Notes: a model not told the origin generated them from the letters alone. A stretch of 64,000 nt of DNA from Acetobacter fabarum (GCF_011516925.1 NZ_WOTG01000001.1:558001-622000), one strand, 5' to 3'. Numbered from the stretch's first letter, positions 1 to 9,293 are shown. Numbers and translations are program-made.

Positions 1-737
1 ACCCCACCCTGCGCACGCCGGAAGCTGGCCAGTGTGGCCAGTGGTTCCTTGGGGTTAGGCACCTGCGCCGTATTCTGGTCGATGGATGTGACCACGCAGC
101 GCGAGCACGGGGCGAGCACACGCACCACAACACTCCCGCCAATGGATAAACGCCGCCACCCGTCCTCCGCCCAGGGTTGTGCGCCACTCAGCACAATATT
201 GGCCCTGAAGCGGGTCATGGGCACTCCCTGCCCTGCGGGCAGGCGTGTATTCAGGTCATCCAGCGAGGCAGTATTGGCCAGCAGAAGCGGGTAGCCATCA
301 GCAAAAGAAACGGGGCGTGGCTGTGCGCCAAGCTGGCGGATACGCGCCAGCTCTGGCCGATGCATCCACACCATCCGGCACGGCTGCCCCAATGCCTGCT
401 CCAGCCATGCTGCGGCCGTATCGCCCGCATCACGCGCCTGTACCTGATCCTTCCAGACCGTTACCACCGCCATGGGGGCCTCGGAGCCGGGAAAACGCAC
501 CGGGCAGGGCGGCATGCCAGCACGGGTAAGCGTCAGTCCTTCCGCTGTGGGAATGGGCGTTACCAGCGCCATGGCGCGGCAGGTGCGCTGGGTTATAAAC
601 CGGCCATCGGGGGCCACCACCATCCACCGGCGGTCACCCTCCAGCCCCCACGGGCTGAGCATGGCGGCGGGAGGAGAAAGCCCATGCAACCCCTTGACCG
701 GGTAGATATGCACGCTGGCCACGCATAGTTCGCTCAC
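1..737 (-). CDS. MOSC domain protein, YcbX-like (3' end cut by window)
   Basis: The minus strand reads through without a stop from a GTG at 735-737 to the window edge, about 245 residues. The N-terminus (YPVKGLHGLS, then LEGDRRWMVV) matches the MOSC N-terminal beta-barrel. Near the visible end LAPCSRCVVTSIDQNTAQ is the typical MOSC segment holding the sulfur-binding cysteine. A GGAG sits 7 bases before the GTG and supports this start. MOSC proteins carry sulfur or molybdenum-cofactor-linked chemistry, such as reduction of N-hydroxylated compounds by YcbX. The substrate cannot be told from sequence. The C-terminus lies outside the window. Confidence 0.8.
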   Translation of the reverse strand, partial: MSELCVASVHIYPVKGLHGLSPPAAMLSPWGLEGDRRWMVVAPDGRFITQRTCRAMALVTPIPTAEGLTLTRAGMPPCPVRFPGSEAPMAVVTVWKDQVQARDAGDTAAAWLEQALGQPCRMVWMHRPELARIRQLGAQPRPVSFADGYPLLLANTASLDDLNTRLPAGQGVPMTRFRANIVLSGAQPWAEDGWRRLSIGGSVVVRVLAPCSRCVVTSIDQNTAQVPNPKEPLATLASFRRAQGG

Positions 738-759
738 ACCCTATCTCCAGTTCAGGTAA

Positions 760-1080
760 TCAGGGCTGCTGCGCCGCAGCTCCCGGCAAAACCGGGGGAG
801 CCGCCACAGCCAGCGGTGGCGGCGGAAGCATGGTTATGGGGGGTGCCGGTGGCGCAGCTAGCCTGGGCGGGGCCACAACGGTTACCGGAATATCCACCCG
901 CTCCATGACCGGGCGAATTTTCTGGTGTGTCACATGCCACATAAAGCCGCCATACAACGCCACAAGGGCCGCAAGGCACCCCAGCTTGATCTGCCACCCC
1001 CAGCCACGCGGCATTTTGGGCATATGCTCAGGTGGAGCGGAACGTAAAAGCATGGTGGGCAAATATCCGGATAACAACAT
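760..1080 (-). CDS. small Pro/Ala-rich single-pass membrane protein, unknown function
   Basis: The frame encodes about 106 residues if it starts at the ATG at 1078-1080. In-frame ATGs at 1053, 1023 and 1014 are alternatives, and only the first has a weak AGG 6 bases upstream. A positively charged segment (PKMPRGWGWQIK) precedes one hydrophobic helix (LGCLAALVALYGGFMW). The remaining C-terminal half is rich in Pro and Ala (for example PPPPLAVAAPPVLPG), as in periplasmic linkers of small inner-membrane proteins. It lies 22 bases upstream of the MOSC gene on the same strand and may be cotranscribed with it. I do not recognise a family. Confidence 0.5.
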   Translation of the reverse strand: MLLSGYLPTMLLRSAPPEHMPKMPRGWGWQIKLGCLAALVALYGGFMWHVTHQKIRPVMERVDIPVTVVAPPRLAAPPAPPITMLPPPPLAVAAPPVLPGAAAQQP

Positions 1081-1375
1081 GTAAGGCCTGCACATCCTGT
1101 GTAGGCACAGGGTGGGGCTGGCGACAAGCCTGCCATGCGCCTTTATATTTTTATCCAACACATCGGCCATGCAACCAGCGGGCAAAGCTTTGCATTATAT
1201 CTGTAACAAAGGCATGGACATAAACACCTTACCCATGCCCAAATACAGGATGAAACATTGCAGACCCTGCCTGCAATGCAACACAGGCCAGTCCATTGCT
1301 CCGCAGTGCCGCCTGAACGGGTACTGAGCTGTTTGGAGGGTGGACCGTCCTGCCAGTCGCAAGGAACGATGTCCT

Positions 1376-1987
1376 ATGCATATTCAGGTTTCCGGTAAAC
1401 AGATTGATCTTTCCGACGCCTTGAAACATCGGGTTAACACCCATCTGGGTAATCTTGCGGAGCGATATTTTGATACAGGGCTACAGGCGCAGGTCACCTT
1501 TGGTAAGGCCCGCTCCTTTTTTACATGCGACATCAACGTAAAAGCCGGCCGGGGTCTGGTCCTGCGCGGAGAAGGCGAGGCCGCGGATGCCAATGCCGCT
1601 TTTGATGATGCCGCCGAGCACATTGCCAAGCGCCTGCGCCGTTACCACAAGCGCGTCACCTCCCATGCCCGTTCCACCACCCGGCAGGAACTGCCCGAAC
1701 GCGCACGCTCCTACGTTCTGCAACCCATAGAAGAACACGAGACAGACGCAGCCCCCTCCGCCCCCCTGACAACGGAGGAGGAGACCTTTGCCACCATTAT
1801 TGCCGAACAGCCTGCGGATATTCCCGTGCTCTCGGTCGGTGAGGCCGTGATGCGGCTGGACCTGTCGGGCCAGAACTTCCTGCTTTTCCGCAATTCGGCC
1901 AGCCGCCATATCAGCCTTGTTTACCGCCGAGACGATGGCAACATCGGCTGGCTGGACACAGCCCCGCTGGATCCCCCCCCAGCCTGA
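1376..1987 (+). CDS. hpf: long-form ribosome hibernation promoting factor
   Basis: A protein of 203 residues starting MHIQVSGKQIDLSDALK; AAGGA lies 10 bases before the ATG. The N-terminal ~100 residues are the S30AE/HPF fold, which binds in the decoding region of the 30S subunit. After an acidic linker, the C-terminal ~60 residues (IPVLSVGEAVMRLDLSG through SLVYRRDDGNIGWLDT) form the dimerisation domain found only in long HPF. Long HPF joins two 70S ribosomes into an inactive 100S particle in stationary phase or stress. A strong intrinsic terminator follows. It stands apart from rpoN and ptsN, its frequent neighbours in proteobacteria. Confidence 0.93.
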   Translation: MHIQVSGKQIDLSDALKHRVNTHLGNLAERYFDTGLQAQVTFGKARSFFTCDINVKAGRGLVLRGEGEAADANAAFDDAAEHIAKRLRRYHKRVTSHARSTTRQELPERARSYVLQPIEEHETDAAPSAPLTTEEETFATIIAEQPADIPVLSVGEAVMRLDLSGQNFLLFRNSASRHISLVYRRDDGNIGWLDTAPLDPPPA

Positions 1988-2009
1988 TCTGGCAGGCCAT
2001 GCCCCTAAC

Positions 2010-2043
2010 AAAAAAGGACCGGCGCAAACCGGTCCTTTTTTTA
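2010..2043. terminator. bidirectional intrinsic terminator between hpf and the DUF1150 gene
   Basis: AAAGGACCGG at 2013-2022 pairs with CCGGTCCTTT at 2029-2038 around a 6-base loop. A-rich and T-rich flanks lie on both sides, so it can stop convergent transcripts from hpf and from the Hsp20/DUF1150 operon. Confidence 0.85.
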
Positions 2044-2061
2044 TAATCCCATCAACACGGG

Positions 2062-2328
2062 TTACTGGAGAGAAGCTGGCACCATGTCATTCTGCACAAT
2101 GGCGCCCCATGCTGTTTCCATGTCATCCACCACGGCCAGCAGCGACCCGTCGGCTGCGTAAATGGCGCAGCCTTCCTCTCCGTCCTCCAGAGTAGCCGGG
2201 CGCGTATAGGCGACCTTGCTCAACCCAAGGGAGCGGAACTGCATATCCGAAAGTTGCCGCACATCCGCCACACGTTCGGCCTGCGGCAGACCAGCTGGCA
2301 TGTAACCACCCTGCATGCTGCTTTTCAT
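2062..2328 (-). CDS. DUF1150 family protein
   Basis: A protein of 88 residues starting MKSSMQGGYM, with AAGGAGGAC ending 3 bases before the ATG. The core (MQFRSLGLSKVAYTRP, then CAIYAADGSLLAVVDD) matches the alphaproteobacterial DUF1150 family. These short proteins are regularly encoded just after small heat-shock proteins, as here: 19 bases separate it from the Hsp20 gene. Cotranscription and a role linked to protein quality control are inferred from that context. The molecular function is unknown. Confidence 0.82.
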   Translation of the reverse strand: MKSSMQGGYMPAGLPQAERVADVRQLSDMQFRSLGLSKVAYTRPATLEDGEEGCAIYAADGSLLAVVDDMETAWGAIVQNDMVPASLQ

Positions 2329-2347
2329 TGCGTCCTCCTTCCGGGTT

Positions 2348-2848
2348 TCAACTACCATCCACATCCATAACCGGATGCAGCATACGCGGCGTGGGCCGGG
2401 GCTTAACGCCGGTGCTCGCACCAACCTGCCCTTTTTGCCCACCCTGCATAATTTCGATCTGCTTGACCCTGACCTCGGGCTGAGGGCGGAACAGGTCAAT
2501 GTGCAACAGCCCGTTATCCAGCCATGCACCGCCGATTTCTATGCCCTCGGCCAGCACAAACGCCTTCTGGAACTGGCGGGAGGCAATACCACGATGCAGG
2601 TAAACACGCTCCTCCCCCTCTTCCGCCTGACGCCCACGGATAACAAGCTGGTTGTCCTCTTGCGTGATCTGGAGATCTTCCATCCGAAAACCGGCAACCG
2701 CAAGGGTAATACGCAGGCCGTTGGGGGCTATCTGCTCTATGTTGTAAGGTGGATACCCGTCACCCGAACCCTTGCTGGCGCGCTCCAGCATCTGTTCCAG
2801 ATGATCAAAACCCAAAAACATGGGCGAGCCAAAAAGCCTGCCTGACAT
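2348..2848 (-). CDS. Hsp20/alpha-crystallin small heat-shock protein
   Basis: A protein of 166 residues from the ATG at 2846-2848, preceded by AGGAGGAGG. The N-terminus MSGRLFGSPMFLGFDHLEQM is typical of alphaproteobacterial IbpA/HspA-type proteins. The alpha-crystallin domain spans about residues 35-130: YPPYNIEQ, the hydrophobic core LRITLAVAGF and LVIRGRQ. The C-terminal tail is unusually long and Pro/Gly-rich, and no clear I-X-I anchor motif is visible in it. It holds unfolding proteins in a refoldable state. It forms an operon with the DUF1150 gene and has a possible heat-shock promoter at 2919-2945. Confidence 0.92.
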   Translation of the reverse strand: MSGRLFGSPMFLGFDHLEQMLERASKGSGDGYPPYNIEQIAPNGLRITLAVAGFRMEDLQITQEDNQLVIRGRQAEEGEERVYLHRGIASRQFQKAFVLAEGIEIGGAWLDNGLLHIDLFRPQPEVRVKQIEIMQGGQKGQVGASTGVKPRPTPRMLHPVMDVDGS

Positions 2849-2918
2849 CGTACAAGCCTCCTCCTTTCTGAGCGAGACGTATAAAACCGGACCCGCCACG
2901 GCATCCGATCTCTTCACG

Positions 2919-2945
2919 ATATGGGATAGAAGCGGGCACACGCAA
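2919..2945 (-). promoter_or_regulatory. possible RpoH (sigma-32) promoter of the Hsp20 operon
   Basis: On the minus strand TTGCG (2941-2945), a 15-base gap and CCCATAT (2919-2925) resemble the heat-shock consensus of a CTTGAA-like -35 and a CCCCAT-type -10. It lies about 70 bases upstream of the Hsp20 start. The -35 match is weak. Confidence 0.35.
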
Positions 2946-3097
2946 CCCTGTGTCCCGCTTCATTATGGCCTGATGGGCACACACTGTGGTCTGCACGCCA
3001 TATTGTGGCGGCAAAGTTACAGGTTTTTTGTGCATGAAAAGCTTTTCTTGCCGTTTTGTGCTGGCATCCACCACAACGGAACGCTAAATCGGGCTGT

Positions 3098-3658
3098 ATG
3101 ACAAACGCAGCCCTGACAGACGCCGCATTTTCCGCTGCCTCGGATAAAGCGGCCCCCATGACCATCCTGACGCCGCCCCACCCCGTGCTGCGCCAGAAAG
3201 CCAGACTGGTCAAACCCGAAGACATGGCGGAAATCCAGAAGATTCTCCCCGGCATGTTTGCCGCCATGTACCAAGCCCCCGGCATTGGGCTGGCCGCCCC
3301 GCAGGTTGGCCTGAGCCAGCGGTTTGTTCTGATTGATCTGGGCGAAAAAGAAAACCGCGAGCCCATGATCCTGATCAACCCGGAAATTGTGGCCGAAACG
3401 GAAGAAATGGCCACGCGGGAGGAAGGTTGCCTTTCCCTCCCCAGCCAGTACGCCGAAGTGGTCCGCCCCGAAAAAGTGCGTGTGCGCTGGCAGACCATTA
3501 ATGGCGACAAACAGGAGCGTGATGTGGACGGGCTGCTGGCCACCTGCATCCAGCACGAACTTGACCACCTTGATGGTGTTCTGTTTGTGGACCACCTGTC
3601 CGCCCTGCGCCGCAACATGATCCTGCGCCGTCTGGCCAAGGACCTGAAGCGCAACTAA
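3098..3658 (+). CDS. def: peptide deformylase
   Basis: A protein of 186 residues with all three deformylase motifs: GIGLAAPQVG (62-71), EGCLSLP (109-115) and HELDH (153-157). The Cys and two His residues bind the catalytic Fe/Zn and the Glu is the general base. It removes the formyl group from nascent proteins. The ATG at 3098 adds about 20 residues before the conserved MTILTPPHPVLR. The ATG at 3158 is an alternative start, and neither has a strong ribosome-binding site. It is directly followed by fmt and truA on the same strand. The def-fmt pairing adds and removes the same formyl group. Confidence 0.95.
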   Translation: MTNAALTDAAFSAASDKAAPMTILTPPHPVLRQKARLVKPEDMAEIQKILPGMFAAMYQAPGIGLAAPQVGLSQRFVLIDLGEKENREPMILINPEIVAETEEMATREEGCLSLPSQYAEVVRPEKVRVRWQTINGDKQERDVDGLLATCIQHELDHLDGVLFVDHLSALRRNMILRRLAKDLKRN

Positions 3659-3676
3659 GTGGAAAAATCCCGCCCG

Positions 3677-4672
3677 ATGCGTCTTGTTTTTATGGGTACG
3701 CCAGATTTTGCCGTACCCGCCCTAAAGGCACTCCATGCCGCCGGGCACGACATTGCTGCCGTCTATTCCCAGCCCCCCCGCCCGGCCGGGCGGGGCAAGG
3801 CACTGCGTGCATCCCCCGTGCAGCAGGCCGCACAGGAGCTTGGTCTACCAGTGCGTCACCCGCTCTCGCTGCGCAATAATCCGCAGGAATGGGAAGAGTT
3901 TGCAGCACTAGGGGCCGATGCCGCCATTGTTGCAGCGTATGGGCTGATCCTGCCCCAGACCATGCTGGACGCTCCCCGGCTGGGCTGCCTGAACATCCAT
4001 GCCAGCCTGCTCCCCCGCTGGCGGGGAGCATCCCCGATCCAGAGTTCCATTCTGGCCGGAGATACCCAAAGTGGTGTGACCATCATGCAGATGGAAGCCG
4101 GGCTGGACACAGGTCCCATGCTACTGCGTGAGGCCGTACCCATTACAGACAAAACAACCGCTTTCACCCTGCACGACGCCCTGAGTGCTCTGGGGGGCGA
4201 AATGGCGCTGCGGGTGTTGCAGGACTTCCCCCCGGCCAGCGCCAACACGGCAGATACACAGGCCCGCATAGCCGCAAACCGCCCGGCACGGCAGGTACAG
4301 CCAGATACAGGCGTAACCTACGCCCCCCGCCTGACGCGCGAAGACGGCCGTATTGACTGGACGCAGGACGCCACAACCATCGACCGCCAGATTCGTGCCC
4401 TCACACCTTGGCCCGGCACGTTCACCACACTGGAAGATGGCACTGTTATCAAAATCGGGGGGGGCATACCGCTGCCCGGCAACCCGGTTGCGCAGCAGCC
4501 CGGTACGGTTGTGGACGACCAGCTAACCGTGGCCTGTGCCACAGGCTGCATCCGCCTGACCCGCCTGCAACGCCCCGGTCGCGGCATGATGGAAGCCGAT
4601 GCGTTCCTGCGCGGGCAACCCCTGCCTGCGGGCACCCGCCTTGGCACCCCTGCGCCTGACAGCCCCCCATGA
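3677..4672 (+). CDS. fmt: methionyl-tRNA formyltransferase
   Basis: A protein of 331 residues starting MRLVFMGTPDFAVPAL. The formyltransferase N-domain holds the formyl-THF site NIHASLLPRWRG (106-117) and the C-terminal domain binds tRNA. It formylates the initiator Met-tRNA. A GTG at 3659, immediately after the def stop, would add 6 residues. I prefer the ATG at 3677 because the family begins at MRLVF. The gene overlaps truA by 4 bases (ATGA), which suggests translational coupling. Confidence 0.95.
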   Translation: MRLVFMGTPDFAVPALKALHAAGHDIAAVYSQPPRPAGRGKALRASPVQQAAQELGLPVRHPLSLRNNPQEWEEFAALGADAAIVAAYGLILPQTMLDAPRLGCLNIHASLLPRWRGASPIQSSILAGDTQSGVTIMQMEAGLDTGPMLLREAVPITDKTTAFTLHDALSALGGEMALRVLQDFPPASANTADTQARIAANRPARQVQPDTGVTYAPRLTREDGRIDWTQDATTIDRQIRALTPWPGTFTTLEDGTVIKIGGGIPLPGNPVAQQPGTVVDDQLTVACATGCIRLTRLQRPGRGMMEADAFLRGQPLPAGTRLGTPAPDSPP

Positions 4673-5472
4673 CCACCCCCGCCATCCAGCGCTGGGCTGT
4701 TCAACTGGAATATGACGGGCGTGGGCTTGTCGGCTGGCAAAGGCAGGCTTCGGGCCTGTCTGTTCAGGCCTTGCTGGAAGAAGCCGCTTTTCGCCTTGCC
4801 GGTGGCAGGCCTGTACCCAGCATTACAGCGGGGCGCACGGATTCTGGTGTGCATGCGCTTGCGCAGGTCGCGCATTTGGACTTCCCGGCAGATGCCAGTT
4901 TTTCCAGCTATTCCGTGCGAGAGGGGTTGAGCTACCACCTTAAACCCCATGCCGTGGTTGTGCTGGATGCGGCCCCGGTCAGCCTGGACTGGAGCGCCCG
5001 GTTTTCTGCCACATGGCGCTCTTACCGCTACCGCATTCTCAACCGGCGCACACGCCCTGCACTGGCCGAAGGCCATGTCTGGCACGTTAAATCCCCGCTG
5101 GATGTGCAACGCATGCAGCAGGCCGCCAACATGCTGCTAGGCCTGCACGATTTTACATCCTTCCGCGCCGTGGCCTGTCAGGCCAACAGCCCTGTCCGCA
5201 CACTGGACCAGCTGGACATTACGCGTGAGGGGGATGAAGTGGTGGTGTTTGCCAAGGCCCGCTCATTTTTGCACCATCAGGTCCGCAACATGGTGGGGAC
5301 ACTCAAAAAGGTGGGAACCGGCGCATGGGAGCCCGAACGGGTGGCTCAGGCTCTGGCGGCGCGCGACCGGAGTGCCGCTGGCCCCACAGCCCCGCCAGAC
5401 GGCTTATATTTAAATGGTGTTGGCTATGAGCCAGACCCGTTTGCCAGCCCGACCCCACAAAACCGCACATAA
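4669..5472 (+). CDS. truA: tRNA pseudouridine(38-40) synthase
   Basis: A protein of 267 residues with the TruA hallmark AGRTDSGVHA, whose Asp58 is the catalytic nucleophile, followed by FSATWRSYRYRI and HHQVRNMVG near the C-terminus. It converts uridines 38-40 of the tRNA anticodon stem-loop to pseudouridine. It is the last gene of the def-fmt-truA operon, overlaps fmt by ATGA, and faces the leftward dapE operon. Confidence 0.95.
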   Translation: MTTPAIQRWAVQLEYDGRGLVGWQRQASGLSVQALLEEAAFRLAGGRPVPSITAGRTDSGVHALAQVAHLDFPADASFSSYSVREGLSYHLKPHAVVVLDAAPVSLDWSARFSATWRSYRYRILNRRTRPALAEGHVWHVKSPLDVQRMQQAANMLLGLHDFTSFRAVACQANSPVRTLDQLDITREGDEVVVFAKARSFLHHQVRNMVGTLKKVGTGAWEPERVAQALAARDRSAAGPTAPPDGLYLNGVGYEPDPFASPTPQNRT

Positions 5473-5526
5473 GCCACCTTACTGGCGGCTTACATCCAGC
5501 CTTAAAGCAAAAAAGGGGATCCCCCC

Positions 5527-6150
5527 TTACTTTGCCTTAACGTTCACCATAGGCTGGAGCAGGTCGTGAATAACCATGTAATGCGGGGGCAGCAGCGCAG
5601 CCAGCCCATAAAGCGTGGCTGATGCCACCAGAATGGACACATACAGCAACGCAGCCCGGCCACCGGAAATACCCAGCCCCACCTTGGCCACAAACCATTG
5701 CAGCCAGAGCTCGTACGCTGCGGCACACAATGCCAGCGCCCCGATAAAAACCTGCTGGCGCGCGATATCCGGCGTGATAACCGCCGCAATAACCGCACAG
5801 GCCAGCGAGATCAGCACCACAACCCAACCACACCATGTTGCAGCCGTTATGTAGCGCAGCCAGAGTGCGCCACGCCCCCAGCGCTGGGCATAAAATTGGG
5901 AAATAACCGCAGGGAGCAACAGCACGCAAAAGGAAAGGAGCAGTTTGGTCGCGGACATGACCTTATCAGGCAGTAGGAAGATCTGAATCCCCCCTACCAG
6001 TATGCAGGCCATCTGTGGCGCAAGGGCTGCACCAAAGGCGTCTGGCGTGCCTTCAAAGCAGGCCAGCCCTTCCCGCTTGCCAGCGGCCAACTGCAACATG
6101 CCCTGCACTATGCGCCTAGCCGCGCCCAGCTTGCCTGTATCTGGGATCAC
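5527..6150 (-). CDS. multi-pass inner-membrane protein downstream of dapE
   Basis: The frame gives 207 residues from a GTG at 6148-6150 that overlaps the dapE stop (GTGA). Four hydrophobic segments are clear: KLLLSFCVLLLPAVIS, GWVVVLISLACAVIAAVIT, VFIGALALCAAAYELW and AALLYVSILVASATLYGL. A weaker segment lies near the N-terminus. I do not recognise a family. The overlap implies coexpression with dapE, but a role in lysine or DAP synthesis does not follow from that. Confidence 0.7.
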   Translation of the reverse strand: MIPDTGKLGAARRIVQGMLQLAAGKREGLACFEGTPDAFGAALAPQMACILVGGIQIFLLPDKVMSATKLLLSFCVLLLPAVISQFYAQRWGRGALWLRYITAATWCGWVVVLISLACAVIAAVITPDIARQQVFIGALALCAAAYELWLQWFVAKVGLGISGGRAALLYVSILVASATLYGLAALLPPHYMVIHDLLQPMVNVKAK

Positions 6151-7322
6151 ACCCCTACCCCTTTTAAAAAGGCTTCATAAATCCGGGTCAGTTTTTCCAT
6201 GTCAGCAACAGCGGCATGTTCATCCACCTTGTGGATACTGGCCCCGACCAGACCAAACTCCGCAACCGGGCAATAACGGGCAATAAAGCGCGCATCTGAC
6301 GTGCCTCCGCCCGTGTCCAGTTTGGGAGAAAGCCCGGTCACGCTTGTAATGGCCTCTTGCAGCACGGCCATTTCCGCCCCCGGGGGAGCAAAAAAGGATT
6401 CGCCGCTAATACTGATCTCTACTTGTGCGCGCGGTGCATGCTGGGCGCATACGGTTTTGATCCACCCAGCCAGGGCAGCACCGGTGTGCAGGTCATTGAA
6501 CCGGATGTTCAGCCGTGCTTCCGCCCGTGCAGGAATAAGGTTGGTGGCCGTATTCCCCACATCCAGACTGGTGACCTGAAGGCTTGAAGGCTCAAAATAC
6601 TCCGAACCATGGTCCAGCGGTGCAGCGCGCAGGACCGCCAGCACTGCAAGCAGGCGATGCACGGGATTGTCCGCCCGGTGCGGGTAGGCCACATGCCCCT
6701 GCGTGCCCTCGACCACAATACGGGCATTCAGGCTGCCACGGCGGCCGACCTTGACCATCTCACCCAATGTCTGGGGGTTTGTGGGCTCCCCCACCAAGCA
6801 GTAATCGGGAATCTGGCCCTGTACGGCCATCCATTCCAGCACCTTCTGGGTGCCGTAGGTGGCTGGGCCTTCCTCATCCCCTGTAATCAGCAGGCTGATG
6901 GAGCCTTTGCCAACCCCGCTCTGTACCCGGCGGGCAATGGCAGCCACGCAGGCGGCAATGCCGCCTTTCATGTCGCACGCACCGCGGCCGTAGAGTACAC
7001 CATCCACAACATCTGCGGCAAAGGGAGGGTGCGTCCAGTCTGCTTCGTTCCCGGCGGGCACCACATCCGTATGGCCTGCGTAGCAGATATGGGGGGCACC
7101 TTCGCCCAGACGGGCAAACAGGTTGGGGGTACGCTCCGCCCCTTCGCCAAAAGGCAGGTGGGTTACGGTAAAACCAAGGCGCTCGAGCATGGCCCCCAGC
7201 AGGTGCTGGGATTCACCGGGATCGGGAGAAACAGACGGTTGACGGATGAGCAAACGGGCCACACCCAGCGGGTCTGTCAACGCCAGATCAGCGGGAAGGG
7301 AGCCGGATGTGGCCTTTGTCAT
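6147..7322 (-). CDS. dapE: succinyl-diaminopimelate desuccinylase
   Basis: A protein of 391 residues of the M20 metallopeptidase family. Visible zinc and catalytic motifs are CYAGHTDVVPAGN, GRGACDMKGG, TGDEEGPA and the C-terminal SIHKVDEHAAV; DTGGGTSDARF binds substrate. It hydrolyses N-succinyl-LL-diaminopimelate to LL-DAP and succinate, a step toward meso-DAP for peptidoglycan and toward lysine. It lies 31 bases downstream of dapD, the enzyme that adds the succinyl group, so the two form an operon. Confidence 0.96.
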   Translation of the reverse strand: MTKATSGSLPADLALTDPLGVARLLIRQPSVSPDPGESQHLLGAMLERLGFTVTHLPFGEGAERTPNLFARLGEGAPHICYAGHTDVVPAGNEADWTHPPFAADVVDGVLYGRGACDMKGGIAACVAAIARRVQSGVGKGSISLLITGDEEGPATYGTQKVLEWMAVQGQIPDYCLVGEPTNPQTLGEMVKVGRRGSLNARIVVEGTQGHVAYPHRADNPVHRLLAVLAVLRAAPLDHGSEYFEPSSLQVTSLDVGNTATNLIPARAEARLNIRFNDLHTGAALAGWIKTVCAQHAPRAQVEISISGESFFAPPGAEMAVLQEAITSVTGLSPKLDTGGGTSDARFIARYCPVAEFGLVGASIHKVDEHAAVADMEKLTRIYEAFLKGVGV

Positions 7323-7353
7323 ACGTCAGTCTCGTCCTTTACGTCTGGCGTGC

Positions 7354-8202
7354 TTAGTCGCGCAGCAGTTCGTTGATGGAGGTTTTGGAGCGGGTACGCT
7401 CATCAACACGCTTGACAATAACCGCACAGGCCAGTGCCGGGTTAGGGCGACCATCCGGACCAACCGGGTTGGAAGACGGCATGGTGCCCGGCACCACAAC
7501 GGAATAGGCCGGTACGCGACCCATGTAGATTTCGCCTGTTGCGCGGTCCACAATCTTGGTGGAGGCCCCAAGGAACACACCCATGGACAGAACGGAACCC
7601 CGTTCAACAATAACGCCTTCGGCCACTTCGGAGCGGGCACCGATAAAGCAGTTGTCCTCGATAATAACCGGGGCAGCCTGCAACGGCTCCAGCACGCCAC
7701 CAATGCCTGCGCCACCGCTGATATGGCAGTTCTTGCCAATCTGCGCACAGCTGCCAACAGTTGCCCACGTGTCCACCATGGTCCCGCTGTCCACGCGAGC
7801 ACCAACGTTGACAAAGCTCGGCATCAGCACGGCCCCAGGGGCAATAAAGGCAGAGCGACGCACAACTGCACCCGGCACTACGCGGAACCCGGCCTTGTCA
7901 AAACGGGCCTGATCCCAGCCAGCAAACTTGAGGGGCACCTTATCGTAAGCCGGAGCGCCAGCTGCACCACCGGGCTGAACAATGCTGTCATTCAGGCGGA
8001 AGGAGAGCAGCACGGCTTTTTTCAGCCATTCATGCACAACCCAACCATCTTCCTGCGGGGCAGCCACGCGCAGGCGACCAGAATCCAGCGCTTCAAGCGC
8101 TGTTTCAATGGCGTCACGGTCTTTGCCCACGGTTGCGGAAGAAATGCGATCGCGCTCTTCCCACAGGGTTTCAATGTGAGCGCGGAGGGTTTCGTCTGTC
8201 AT
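7354..8202 (-). CDS. dapD: tetrahydrodipicolinate N-succinyltransferase
   Basis: A protein of 282 residues. An N-terminal helical domain ([20 protein letters not shown]) is followed by left-handed beta-helix hexapeptide repeats from about residue 110 ([20 protein letters not shown], then [19 protein letters not shown]). It uses succinyl-CoA to succinylate tetrahydrodipicolinate in the DAP/lysine pathway. It is first in the dapD-dapE-membrane protein operon and is separated from argB upstream by a likely terminator. Confidence 0.97.
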   Translation of the reverse strand: MTDETLRAHIETLWEERDRISSATVGKDRDAIETALEALDSGRLRVAAPQEDGWVVHEWLKKAVLLSFRLNDSIVQPGGAAGAPAYDKVPLKFAGWDQARFDKAGFRVVPGAVVRRSAFIAPGAVLMPSFVNVGARVDSGTMVDTWATVGSCAQIGKNCHISGGAGIGGVLEPLQAAPVIIEDNCFIGARSEVAEGVIVERGSVLSMGVFLGASTKIVDRATGEIYMGRVPAYSVVVPGTMPSSNPVGPDGRPNPALACAVIVKRVDERTRSKTSINELLRD

Positions 8203-8220
8203 GGCACACCAATCAGAAAC

Positions 8221-8254
8221 ATGAAAAATAAACCCGGGCGACAGGCCCGCCCGG
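8221..8254 (-). terminator. likely terminator after argB
   Basis: On the minus strand CCGGGCG and CGCCCGG pair around a 7-base loop (8234-8254), followed by GTTTATTTTT. It separates the rpmH-argB block from dapD. A second GC hairpin, GGACAG/CTGTCC, lies at about 8278-8295. Confidence 0.6.
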
Positions 8255-8336
8255 CAACAAAAGAGGAAAAGACCATGCGGACAGGGGCCTGTCCTGTCAA
8301 CGCAGGTCTTGTTCTGTTACCCCTGCCCGCGCAGCC

Positions 8337-9254
8337 TTATTCCGCACGGATAAGCGTGCCCGAGCCGGAAGCCGTAAACAGTTCCAGCAGGCAGGCATGG
8401 GGCATGCGACCATCAATAATAACAGCCCCGCGTGCACCACCCTGCACAGCCTCGATACAGGTTTCCACCTTGGGGATCATGCCGCCGGTAATCACCCCTT
8501 CCTCAATGGCCTGACGCGCCTGTGCGGCGGTCAGTTCGGGAATAAGGTTACCCTGCTTGTCCAGCACACCGGGAACATCAGTCAGCATCAGCAGGCGGGT
8601 CGCATGTACGGCCCCGGCCACTGCACCGGCTGCGGTGTCGGCATTGATGTTATAGGTCTCGCCATCTTCACCAAGGCCTACCGGCGCAATAACCGGAATA
8701 AGCCCCGAACCGGAGAGGGCGTAGATCACACGCGGGTCAACCTTGACTGGCTCCCCCACAAACCCCAGATCCAGCACGCGCTCGATCTGGCTGTCCATGT
8801 CACGCACGGTGCGCCGCATCTTGCGGGCGGTGATCATTTTACCATCTTTGCCCGAAATCCCGACGGCAAGGGCTCCGGCCTCGCAGATCAGCTCCGCCAC
8901 CTGCTTGTTGACCGAACCGGCCAGAACCATCTCGATCACATCCACCACATTGGCGTCCGTAACCCGCAGCCCGTCAATGAAGTGGGAGGGAATATCCAGC
9001 CGTTTGAGCATCTGGTTGATCTGCGGACCACCCCCATGCACCACAACCGGGTTAATGCCCACCTGCTTGAGCAGGGCAATATCCCGCCCAAAGGTTTTGG
9101 CCAGCCCTACATCCCCCATTGCGTGGCCACCGTACTTGACCACAATGGTATCCCCCGCGTAGCGCCGCAGGTACGGCAGGGCATTGGCCAGCACGGCAGC
9201 TTCATGCAAAGCATCATGCTTGTCGCCGGTAGAAGGAAGTCTCGGTTCAGTCAT
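8337..9254 (-). CDS. argB: acetylglutamate kinase
   Basis: A protein of 305 residues of the amino-acid kinase family. VVKYGGHAM near residue 40 is the phosphate-binding Lys-Gly-Gly loop, [13 protein letters not shown] binds N-acetylglutamate, and [13 protein letters not shown] and [10 protein letters not shown] are typical of the nucleotide domain. It phosphorylates N-acetyl-L-glutamate in arginine synthesis. The ATG at 9254 (MTEPRLP) is taken as start. An in-frame ATG at 9284 would add 10 residues and lies closer to a ribosome-binding-like AGGGA. Confidence 0.95.
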   Translation of the reverse strand: MTEPRLPSTGDKHDALHEAAVLANALPYLRRYAGDTIVVKYGGHAMGDVGLAKTFGRDIALLKQVGINPVVVHGGGPQINQMLKRLDIPSHFIDGLRVTDANVVDVIEMVLAGSVNKQVAELICEAGALAVGISGKDGKMITARKMRRTVRDMDSQIERVLDLGFVGEPVKVDPRVIYALSGSGLIPVIAPVGLGEDGETYNINADTAAGAVAGAVHATRLLMLTDVPGVLDKQGNLIPELTAAQARQAIEEGVITGGMIPKVETCIEAVQGGARGAVIIDGRMPHACLLELFTASGSGTLIRAE

Positions 9255-9293
9255 GCTGTGAAAATCCTGCCGTCGTCTGTCCATAATCCCTGA

